This document shows positions 1 through 9,770 of a DNA stretch of 41,526 nucleotides, piece after piece. This DNA is from Cyanobacteria bacterium MH1_Bin12. GTDB lineage: Bacteria > Cyanobacteriota > Cyanobacteriia > Cyanobacteriales > Cyanobacteriaceae. The notes below the pieces were generated by a model that was given only the letters and a program-made list of their open reading frames with translations, ran no database searches and had not been told where the DNA came from. How positions within the stretch are numbered: the first letter of the stretch is position 1; each line of letters starts with the position of its first letter. The position numbers were made by a program, and so were the translations under genes. The stretch spans positions 1-41,526 of the forward strand of contig JAALKG010000007.1 in the NCBI GenBank assembly GCA_011088145.1, read 5' to 3'.

Positions 1-24
1 TTTTACTTTTTTCTGATTTTTTCT

Positions 25-210
25 TTATATTTGATAATATTTTTGACAATTATTACTCAGAAAGCTTAATATCTTTTTCCTTTCTTCATTCAGATTATTT
101 ATCCATTCTTCTTTCTCTATTTTTATCAAATGTATCCCTTGAAAATATTGAAATATCCATCTTAATGTTGGTCTATTTGTTAATTTATTTACTTGATTTT
201 TTATTTTTTC
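25..210 (-). pseudogene. IS1634-family-like transposase, C-terminal remnant
   Basis: Minus strand reads ...KNQVNKLTNRPTLRWIFQYFQGIHLIKIEKEEWINNLNEERKKILSFLSNNCQKYYQI*, resembling IS1634-type transposase C-termini; N-terminal part absent. Left of the IS630 remnant. Confidence 0.6.
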
Positions 211-229
211 TTATATCGAATTCAGGTGA

Positions 230-736
230 ACTCAAGCATTAATTGGTAATTTTAAGGTAGCCACAGGGAAAATAATTTGTCCGAGTGTGGGGAATACTCG
301 CACAGAAAAAGATTTTGAAGAACACATCAATAAAACAATAGAAACAGATTCACAAGCACAATGGATATTTATTTGCGATCAATTAAATACACATAAATCA
401 GAAAGTTTAGTCAAGTTGGTAGCACGATTATGCTCGATAAAAGATGAATTAGGAAAAAAAGGAGAATCAGGAATAGTCAAAAGTATGAGTTCCCGAGCCT
501 CATTTTGATCAGATGAAAGTCATCGCATTCGTTTTGTTTATAGGCCAAAACATTGTTCATGGCTCAATCAAATAGAAATTTGGTTTGGGATTTTAGCTCG
601 TCGTTTATTGAAACGTGGCAACTTTATTTCGACGGAAGACTTGAAACAACGTATTCTCAATTTTATTGATTTTTTTAATGAAAATTTGGCAAAACCTTTC
701 CGCTGGACTTATATTGGTAAGCCCTTAATGAAATAA
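230..736 (+). pseudogene. IS630-family transposase remnant (5' truncated, internal stop)
   Basis: Reads TQALIGNFKVATGKIICPSVGNTRTEKDFEEHINKTIETDSQAQWIFICDQLNTHKSE...SMSSRASF*SDESHRIRFVYRPKHCSWLNQIEIWFGILARRLLKRGNFISTEDLKQRILNFIDFFNENLAKPFRWTYIGKPLMK*. D-Q-L-N-T-H and SWLNQIEIWF motifs are typical of IS630 DDE transposases; in-frame TGA at ~506. Confidence 0.85.
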
Positions 737-862
737 ATTGAATAATCTCATTTAATTCTGGTGCGGAGTACTAGTGGGATAGATTCTGCTTAAAAAACGA
801 GGAATGATAGAATGTCTAAGTTAGATGAATCGAAATAAATCAAAAAGTAGAAAAACATAACC

Positions 863-1720
863 ATGGCATCAGTAATCCAATGGTATCCCGGACATATAAG
901 TAAAGCGGAAAGACAATTAAAAGAACAATTAAAAAATGTTGATGTCGTGATGGAAGTCAGGGATGCCAGAATTCCCTTAGCTTCTCATCATCCTCAAGTG
1001 AAAGAATGGATTGGTGATCAACCAAGAATTTTGATTCTCAATCGAGAGGACATGATTAGCGACCAACTACAAAAAGAATGGTACGGTTGGTTTAAAATAT
1101 ATGGGGAAACTCCATTTTTTACCAACGCTAAAGATGGAAAAGGGGTTAAAGCTCTCAAAAAGGCTGCTCAATCGGCTAAATCAAAGGTTAATGAGCGTCG
1201 TCGTCAAAGAGGGATGTTACCTCGCCCTGTTCGAGCTGTGGTGATTGGTTTTCCTAATGTGGGTAAATCGGCTTTAATTAATCGCTTATTGAATCGTAAA
1301 ATTGTCGCTAGTGCCAGACGAGCAGGAGTTACTCGACAGTTACAATGGGTGAGGATTTCTAAGGAATTGGAGTTGTTAGATGCCCCCGGTATTATTCCTC
1401 TCAAATTAAACAGTCAGGAAAATGCTGTGAAATTAGCTATCTGTGAAGATATTGGCGATGCGGCTTACGAAAATGAAGATGTTGCCATTGGAATGATTGA
1501 TTTATTGGTCAATTTAGGTAGTGAGTCTATATTAATCGATCGCTACAATTTAGATCCCTTAGATATGTCTGGAGAAGAATATCTCCATCAATTAGCCGAA
1601 ATTAAATATAATAGCGATCGAGAAAGAGTTGCTCGTCAATTATTACATGATTTTCGTAAAGGCTATTTAGGTACTGTTTCTTTGGAACATCCACCCATAG
1701 AAGAAGTCATTCAGAATTGA
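863..1720 (+). CDS. ylqF: Ribosome biogenesis GTPase YlqF/RbgA
   Basis: Circularly permuted GTPase: IQWYPGHISKAERQ, NREDM, GFPNVGKSALINRL, DAPGI motifs. Confidence 0.93.
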   Translation: MASVIQWYPGHISKAERQLKEQLKNVDVVMEVRDARIPLASHHPQVKEWIGDQPRILILNREDMISDQLQKEWYGWFKIYGETPFFTNAKDGKGVKALKKAAQSAKSKVNERRRQRGMLPRPVRAVVIGFPNVGKSALINRLLNRKIVASARRAGVTRQLQWVRISKELELLDAPGIIPLKLNSQENAVKLAICEDIGDAAYENEDVAIGMIDLLVNLGSESILIDRYNLDPLDMSGEEYLHQLAEIKYNSDRERVARQLLHDFRKGYLGTVSLEHPPIEEVIQN

Positions 1721-1803
1721 GAATTATCTATAAAATCAAGTCATCGGCTCGAAATTTAGATATTAATTTGTCAGTAAAAAATAACCAGTAATCAATCTAT
1801 TCT

Positions 1804-2397
1804 ATGGAAATAGCTATTTTTGGAACAAGTGCAGACCCTCCAACTATAGCCCATCAAAGGATTCTAGCTTATTTAGCTGAACATTATGATTTAGTTGCTG
1901 TTTATGCTTCTAATAATCCTTTTAAGGCTCATACCAGTAATTTAAGGCATCGCGATCGAATGTTGGAGTTATTAATCGAAGAGTTAACTTGTCTCCATTC
2001 TAATATTATATTAGCTCCAGAGATTAGCGATCGACGTACCATTAATACCGTAGCGAAAGTGAAACAAAAATGGGGAGAGGATCATCTATTAACTATGGTA
2101 ATTGGTGGGGACTTGAGCGAACAAATATTTGGTTGGCATCAAGCTGAACAGTTGTGGACAAATCTCAAAGTTTTAATCGTACCCCGTGATGGTTATAACG
2201 TAGACGACAAAATCGTTGAGAAAATTGATCGACATAGTTTAGGTTGCATAGTTGCTCAAGATCAAACTCCTGCATTTTCTTCTACAGACTATCGACGCTA
2301 TCATAATCAAGAATTACTTACCAATTCAGTCCAAAACTATATTAAGGAGAATAATTTGTATTTAGATGGAAAAGAAAGCGGAAGAGATAAAAATTGA
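1804..2397 (+). CDS. nadD: Nicotinate-nucleotide adenylyltransferase
   Basis: MEIAIFGTSADPPTIAHQRIL nucleotidyltransferase motif, SSTDYRR C-terminal motif; overlaps downstream NUDIX gene. Confidence 0.85.
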   Translation: MEIAIFGTSADPPTIAHQRILAYLAEHYDLVAVYASNNPFKAHTSNLRHRDRMLELLIEELTCLHSNIILAPEISDRRTINTVAKVKQKWGEDHLLTMVIGGDLSEQIFGWHQAEQLWTNLKVLIVPRDGYNVDDKIVEKIDRHSLGCIVAQDQTPAFSSTDYRRYHNQELLTNSVQNYIKENNLYLDGKESGRDKN

Positions 2398-2926
2398 TCT
2401 AGCAGATTTCAGAGTAGGAGTGGATAATGTCATTTTTTCCGTAGACATAAACAAAAATAAATTGTTAGTCTTATTAATAGAGGAAAAACAATCATCTTCT
2501 ATTCAATCATGGAGTTTACCCAGCACTTTAGTTCAACAAGGAGAGTCTTTAGAAGAAGCGGCACAACGCATCCTCGCCGAAAAAATAAAAGTTGAAAATC
2601 TTTATCTAGAGCAATTATATACTTTTGGTGGAGTCGATCGTCAATGGCAAGAATCACCTAAAAATATTGCCAAATGCTATTTATCCGTTAGCTATTTTGC
2701 CTTGGTCAGATATGAAGAGGCTGAAATTACTAAAGATATAAAAAGAGCGAACTGGGTAACTCTGGACAGTCTACCAACTTTAACTTTTGATCACGATCGC
2801 ATTGTCGAATATGGTCATCGTCGTTTAAAAAGTAAAGTAGAAAAGCCTGTAAAGGAGCTGGAAGGCCTGCCACCTTGTATAAATTCGATGCCAACGCCTT
2901 CGCTCCCTTTAAAGATAAACCTTTAG
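2366..2926 (+). CDS. NUDIX-domain protein, NrtR-like, with disrupted C-terminal winged-helix region
   Basis: NUDIX fold with degenerate Nudix box (GESLEEAAQRILAEK); overlaps nadD by 32 nt. The ORF C-terminus is out of frame with residual ...KGAGRPATLYKFDANAFAPFKDKPLVFV* in the alternative frame (2851..2937). Confidence 0.75.
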   Translation: MEKKAEEIKIDLADFRVGVDNVIFSVDINKNKLLVLLIEEKQSSSIQSWSLPSTLVQQGESLEEAAQRILAEKIKVENLYLEQLYTFGGVDRQWQESPKNIAKCYLSVSYFALVRYEEAEITKDIKRANWVTLDSLPTLTFDHDRIVEYGHRRLKSKVEKPVKELEGLPPCINSMPTPSLPLKINL

Positions 2927-2937
2927 TTTTTGTTTAA

Positions 2938-3093
2938 TTATTTTAAATCTAAGTAAGCGGCTTCTCTTTGTAATTGCTGAAGCAAACTTTGATCCCCTTT
3001 ACTGCGAGCAACTTCTAAACGATGTTGTAAATTCTTTTTTAAGGTTTCCTTGTGAGTTTGACCTGCTTTGCTTTTTTGACGAGTAAATTTCAT
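2938..3093 (-). CDS. Small conserved-looking protein, 51 aa (not in ORF track)
   Basis: Minus-strand ORF MKFTRQKSKAGQTHKETLKKNLQHRLEVARSKGDQSLLQQLQREAAYLDLK*; intact, basic, coding-like composition. Confidence 0.65.
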   Translation of the reverse strand: MKFTRQKSKAGQTHKETLKKNLQHRLEVARSKGDQSLLQQLQREAAYLDLK

Positions 3094-3249
3094 AATCATT
3101 TCTTTCCTAGATTGAGTTTATCTTAATATTTCAGATTTATAACTCCCATAATAGCTCCTTTTGCATTTTTTTGTATTCATTGTTACCATTCTTAAACTAT
3201 TTTTATGGTAAAGAATTAAAAGACATACTTCAATTTGTTGATTGTTTAA

Positions 3250-3290
3250 CTCCTACCCTCACAATTCCACTTTTTCAGTAAACCCTAGAT
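3250..3290 (+). repeat. Dispersed intergenic repeat family C, copy 1
   Basis: CTCCTACCCTCACAATTCCACTTTTTCAGTAAACCCTAGAT. Confidence 0.55.
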
Positions 3291-3561
3291 ATGAGATTTA
3301 ATATTTTTGAAACATTTGACACATTGAAATCAGAAGTAATGGGATTTTTTTGATATCTTCAATCAAATGTCTAAAACTTAAAAACCAAAATACTTTTTAC
3401 CAATAGTCAAATCTCAATTATAAAGATTAGACAATTGAAGTATATAATTAACGATTGACGATCGAAAGTTGAACAATGAATATGTCATCATCAAGTCGTT
3501 ACTTTCGATGACAATCAGCGATCGCAATTATATTGAGCATTAAGTATTAACTATTCATTAA

Positions 3562-5184
<1,623 letters not shown>

Positions 5185-5309
5185 AATTTTTAATAATAGA
5201 TTACTTAGTCAGTAAAGGAATAATTAACAATTAACTATCAACTATCAAGAAGAGTTGGAAAAATATTGACACAATCCATAATTGGGTACAATTGAAGTCT
5301 GTATAAATA

Positions 5310-6530
5310 ATGGTGGAGTGTAGTTATAGACTTGTTGTGACTAGAAAAAAAGAACAACAATGGGATTTTTGGTTTTTATTACCAATTTATCCCTATCAAC
5401 AAAGGCAAACCTTAAGAGAAGAAGTTATTTGCGATCGCATTTGGATATTTGAGCAACCTCACGGATTTTTATATGCCATTGTAACAATTCGTATGACAGT
5501 TGTTAAATTAAAACAAGGTGGTCTATTAGTCTATTGTCCTATTGCTCCAACCAAAGAATGTATTAAGTTAGTCAGAGAATTAGAAACAGACCATGGCGAA
5601 GTAAAATATATTATCCATTCCACTGGCTCAGGATTAGAACATAAAATATTTGTTGGTCCTTTTGCTCGTTATTTTTCCTCTGCTCAAGTATGGTGTGTAC
5701 CAAATCAATGGAGTTTCCCCATTAATTTACCCTTACCATGGCTTGGTTTTCCTTGTAAAAGAACCAATATCTTACCGTTAGACTGGCATAAAGCTCCTTT
5801 TGCAGATGAATTTGAATATCATATTGTTGATATTAAACTGAGTGCAGGATCATTTGTTGAACTGGCTTTATTCCATTGTTGTTCTCAAACTTTACTCGTC
5901 ACCGATGCGATTGTTCAAGTACCATCTCAACCTCCTGCCATTATTGAATTAGATCCATTTCCCTTATTATTTCATGCCCGAGAAACAGCTTTAGATAATT
6001 TAGAGAATAATCAGGCTAATCGTTTGAAAGGTTGGCAGAGAATATGTTTATTTGCTTTATATTTCCGTCCGAGTATGATTGATACGACTCCCCTCAAACA
6101 ATTATTCAAGGAAGCAAAACAAGCCCCTGATCGTTCTTTTACCAATTACTTGGGCTTTTTTCCTTTTCGTTGGCAATCCAATTGGTTAAAATCTTTTGAA
6201 GCGATCGTCGATCAAGAAATACCTTTGGTAGCACCGATATTACAAAATATTATTTTACCTCAAGATGTAATTGAGGCTCGTAACTGGGTTAATAAAATAT
6301 CCAAATGGGAAATTGAGCAGATTATTCCTGCCCATTTTAAAGCACCGATACAAACAACATCAGAAGAATTTACTCAGGCATTTAATTTTTTAGAGACAAA
6401 TAACTGTGATCAAAAAAAATACCCTAGTGGAAAAGAACAAATTTTCCGACAGGATAGTTGCTTTATCAAGAAATTAGCATCATTCTTCGTTCGATTAAAC
6501 ATAGCTAAACCATCACCATTGAAAGAATAA
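5310..6530 (+). CDS. DUF4336-type (metallo-beta-lactamase-like) protein
   Basis: MTVVKLKQGGLLVYCPIAPTKECIKLVREL...GEVKYIIHSTGSGLEHKIFVGPFARYF...WHKAPFADEFEYHIVDI; resembles cyanobacterial DUF4336 proteins. Confidence 0.65.
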   Translation: MVECSYRLVVTRKKEQQWDFWFLLPIYPYQQRQTLREEVICDRIWIFEQPHGFLYAIVTIRMTVVKLKQGGLLVYCPIAPTKECIKLVRELETDHGEVKYIIHSTGSGLEHKIFVGPFARYFSSAQVWCVPNQWSFPINLPLPWLGFPCKRTNILPLDWHKAPFADEFEYHIVDIKLSAGSFVELALFHCCSQTLLVTDAIVQVPSQPPAIIELDPFPLLFHARETALDNLENNQANRLKGWQRICLFALYFRPSMIDTTPLKQLFKEAKQAPDRSFTNYLGFFPFRWQSNWLKSFEAIVDQEIPLVAPILQNIILPQDVIEARNWVNKISKWEIEQIIPAHFKAPIQTTSEEFTQAFNFLETNNCDQKKYPSGKEQIFRQDSCFIKKLASFFVRLNIAKPSPLKE

Positions 6531-6620
6531 TAGCTCAAAGGATGACTATTCATTCTCCATTCTCAATTGTGATAATTCCTTGTCTGAACAATTGCACTTG
6601 TTTCCCTCCAAGCCCGAAGT

Positions 6621-6695
6621 AACTGCATAAGCTAAAAAATGGGCAACTATAACCTCACAACAAACAACCAAAGAAAATTACAGAGGTTTCCAATT
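6621..6695 (+). promoter_or_regulatory. Conserved 5' leader of repeat-protein gene (copy A)
   Basis: AACTGCATAAG(C)TAAAAAA..G.GCAACTATAACCTCACAACA...AAAATTACAGAGGTTT..AATTATG is shared with minus-strand 24748..24824. Confidence 0.7.
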
Positions 6696-7175
6696 ATGAC
6701 TTTCTTATCTATTTCCTACAAAAAAACATTGAACATGACCGTTGCTACCGCTCTAATTATTGGAGGATTAGCGACAATTGTCTCTCCTGCAAAGGCTGAT
6801 AATTATGCGGCATCAAATCAACAAGTTAATCAAGTTGGGGTGGCAGTTGGTCAACATAATTCCGTATTAAATAGTACCGCTCAAGTTAATCTTCAAAAAC
6901 AAACTGGTTTTTTAAATGGTGGTAATAATACAGCTGTTTCTAACACATTGGGTAGTCAAACAGGAGTTGCTAATGGTTTTGGCAATAATGTTAGTAATGG
7001 TTTATTACAAACCAATATCCAACAACAAACCGGCGCAGTGGGATTTGGAAATAACACAGGTATTTCGCAAATGGGTGCAAGTCAAACAGGTGCAGGTATA
7101 GGTTTTGGTAATAATCTACTCAATCAAACCAATCAAATTAATAATCAAACTCAAGTAGATGTATTTGGACTTTAA
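6696..7175 (+). CDS. Exported curlin-like tandem-repeat protein (copy A)
   Basis: Signal peptide MTFLSISYKKTLNMTVATALIIGGLATIVSPAKA followed by five QxG...GNN repeats of 23,19,23,19,21 residues. ATG 6696 is chosen because its paralog starts at the equivalent codon. Confidence 0.75.
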   Translation: MTFLSISYKKTLNMTVATALIIGGLATIVSPAKADNYAASNQQVNQVGVAVGQHNSVLNSTAQVNLQKQTGFLNGGNNTAVSNTLGSQTGVANGFGNNVSNGLLQTNIQQQTGAVGFGNNTGISQMGASQTGAGIGFGNNLLNQTNQINNQTQVDVFGL

Positions 7176-7220
7176 AGCCTTACTTGATTCAATATCACTT
7201 TGCTTTTGTTGTTTCGTAAA

Positions 7221-8144
7221 TTATGGTTTACGAGCAATAATTGCACGATGGCGGACACTTGTTGAAACGACTTTAGGAGTTTCAAAGCCTATTTTTGTTA
7301 ATAATGATTCCATATCCAAATTAAAGTACTCATCTAAATAAGGTTCGGTACTTTTTAATAAAGTCAAAACATAACGAGGCATCTTCTTATAGACTTCAGA
7401 TTGAGGATTCATATCCATCATGGCAAAATAGCCACCGCTATCGAGTAATTGATAAGCTTGATTCATAATATCCTCAGCGGCAGATTGAGGTAATTCATGA
7501 AAAATTAAAAAAGCAGAAATCAAGTCATAGGATTGAGGTGCTAAATTACTTGCTTCTGCTGGTGCATGAATCCAACTAATATTTTTATTGTTCTGTTTGC
7601 TTTGATAGTTAGCAACGGCTAAAAAATGAGGGGATAAGTCTAAACCTGAGATATTACTGTCGGGATAAACTTCGTTAAGGGCAAATGTACTCAAGCCGAC
7701 TCCACAGCCGACATCTAATATTTGTTGAGGTTGATCGCCTATTTCTTTTTGTAATACTTTATGATAACTTTGTCTTAGGGTTCGATCGCCATCAGCACTA
7801 GGAGCTTTAGAAAAAATAGTAGAATGGACGGTATAAGCAGCCGATTCTAATTCCCATGCCGCCTGCCAATTCAGATTGCCATTTTCGTAAGCATGAAATG
7901 AAGTGAGGTAATAAGGTGGGTAAGTAAAATCTTTTTTTTCAACCTGAGTTATTTCTGATTGCCAATCGTGATTTTTTAATGTATCGATATTTTCTTGCCA
8001 ATTTACACCAATGAGATTAGCACGTTTTACAATCATTTTACGAGCTTGAGCTTTGGCAAATTCTGACAAAGGTTTAATACTTAGTAATCCATTAATTAGC
8101 TTAGTGGTTAAGTTATTTTCTGGTGTGATGGTCTTAGTATTCAT
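7221..8144 (-). CDS. Class I SAM-dependent methyltransferase
   Basis: ILDVGCGVGLSTFALNEVYPDSNISGLDLSPHFLAVA SAM-binding motif I; motif ISAFLIFHELP. Confidence 0.88.
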   Translation of the reverse strand: MNTKTITPENNLTTKLINGLLSIKPLSEFAKAQARKMIVKRANLIGVNWQENIDTLKNHDWQSEITQVEKKDFTYPPYYLTSFHAYENGNLNWQAAWELESAAYTVHSTIFSKAPSADGDRTLRQSYHKVLQKEIGDQPQQILDVGCGVGLSTFALNEVYPDSNISGLDLSPHFLAVANYQSKQNNKNISWIHAPAEASNLAPQSYDLISAFLIFHELPQSAAEDIMNQAYQLLDSGGYFAMMDMNPQSEVYKKMPRYVLTLLKSTEPYLDEYFNLDMESLLTKIGFETPKVVSTSVRHRAIIARKP

Positions 8145-8295
8145 AGTATATTGAAATAGTAAATAGATTATTACTCAACTCGATCGTCATTGATTAATTG
8201 TTACTGAAGAAGAGAACTATTTTTGTTACAAAAAATAAACTTTCTTTTTATCTTTAATAATTGACGTTTGACTAAATAATAACCAGATAATATAA

Positions 8296-8763
8296 ATGAA
8301 TATTTTTAATCTCAATAAAATAACACTTAGAAATAACAAGTTTTTATCGATCGCATTATTACCTATTAGTTTAGGACTGAGTATTATTAATGTCAACTTA
8401 GCATCGGCAAAACCTGTGACCTACGATTTTACCGTCAACGTAGTTAAAGGTTCCTTAAAAGGTAATACCTATAATGGTCATTTTTCCTATGATAATGAGA
8501 CATTAACAGGTAAAGGTAGAGAAACAATTAATGCCCAAAATGGTTTGAAAGTATGTATGAATTTTTTTAACCAGATGCATAGTGAAACTAAAGATGTTGA
8601 CTATCCTCAATATCCCGTTTTAATTTTTAAACAAGGACAACCTGAAACTTTAGATTTTTGGATGGAATCTCGTGAACGTGATATCTGGTGGAATCGTAAC
8701 GGCTGGGAAGTAGAAATATCTCCAAGAGAAAATAGCTCAGAAATAAGCGATTGTAACAAGTAG
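8296..8763 (+). CDS. Hypothetical exported protein
   Basis: N-terminal hydrophobic signal sequence ending ASA-KPVTYDFTVNVVKGSLKG; intact ORF. Confidence 0.55.
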   Translation: MNIFNLNKITLRNNKFLSIALLPISLGLSIINVNLASAKPVTYDFTVNVVKGSLKGNTYNGHFSYDNETLTGKGRETINAQNGLKVCMNFFNQMHSETKDVDYPQYPVLIFKQGQPETLDFWMESRERDIWWNRNGWEVEISPRENSSEISDCNK

Positions 8764-8944
8764 TCAAAACTGGAATTCTGGAGGCTGAAATGCTAATTGA
8801 GAGAGCATCCCACTTTAGAACTAAGCATAAATACTTGAGAATGGGGAATTATTGAGATAGGAACATCTTACGTTATAGAATTTGTCATCACGACAGTTAA
8901 TTTGGCACGATGACAATAACGTGTCACTGTACATTATATTGATA

Positions 8945-9017
8945 AGCCATCTACCGGACTTGAACCGGTGGCCTCGAGATTACAAATCACGTGCTCTACC
9001 AACTGAGCTAAGATGGC
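8945..9017 (-). tRNA. tRNA-Thr(TGT)
   Basis: Minus strand GCCATCTTAGCTCAGTTGGTAGAGCACGTGATTTGTAATCTCGAGGCCACCGGTTCAAGTCCGGTAGATGGCT folds as a cloverleaf; anticodon loop TTTGTAA. Confidence 0.93.
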
Positions 9018-9287
9018 ATGGTTAATATAATAGATTGATATCTAAAAAATTACCAAACAGTATACGATTATAACGAATTTATCCTAGGGTTTGTCAAGGT
9101 TATGTTCAAATTAAAATTTACGTTTGGGTAAAGTTAAGATTTTGTATCACTATTTTGGTATTGTACTGCAACGGCTTTATGATAGGATCTACAGACTTCA
9201 GATGTATAATGGTTATGGTGAGTAAATCTTAGAGAGTATTTATTTACATGCCCATTAATCTCACACAAGCAATATTGATAAGTTGAT

Positions 9288-9770
9288 ATGGATAAATATA
9301 TCTTAACCAAAGAAGAGATAGAGGCCTATCAAGGAATAGAGAAAAGCCATTTTTTGAATCGCAATGCACGTAGACGAAATAAATCCCTAGGTGATTTGAC
9401 TGGTTTAACGGGTATAGGATTTCATATTATTGAGGTTAAACCTGATCATGAATCTACGGAACTACATGTTCACTATTTTGAAGATGAATGTGTATATATA
9501 CTTTCAGGTAAAGCAGAAGCTACCATCGGCAATAATTGTTATCAAGTGAAGGCAGGTGATTTCATTGGCTATCGGGCAGGCAGTGAACCACACAAGTTGA
9601 AGAATACAGGCAATGAGGTATTAAAGTGTATTGTAGTCGGTGAACGGTTAACCCATGATGTAGGTGATTATCCCAATAAAGGAAAGCGAATATACCGAAA
9701 TCAAGGTCATCCTTGGAATTTGGTAGATATTGATGCGATAGAGGAACCCCAAGCAGGGGCGAAGAAATAA
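9288..9770 (+). CDS. Cupin-domain protein
   Basis: ELHVHYFEDECVYILSGKAEATIGNNCYQVKAGDFIGYRAGSEPHKLKNTG cupin motifs. Confidence 0.85.
   Translation: MDKYILTKEEIEAYQGIEKSHFLNRNARRRNKSLGDLTGLTGIGFHIIEVKPDHESTELHVHYFEDECVYILSGKAEATIGNNCYQVKAGDFIGYRAGSEPHKLKNTGNEVLKCIVVGERLTHDVGDYPNKGKRIYRNQGHPWNLVDIDAIEEPQAGAKK

Noticed and set aside
6916-7101. Out-of-frame ORF within repeat-protein copy A, with a similar out-of-frame ORF in copy B (24339..24536)
   Set aside because: Conservation of the alternative-frame product follows from nucleotide similarity of the paralogs; hydrophobic, Val/Leu-rich translation of GGTAATAAT-type repeats, no independent start context.
7159-7341. 60-aa plus ORF over the methyltransferase 3' end
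   Set aside because: Antisense overlap with a clear SAM methyltransferase; no support.
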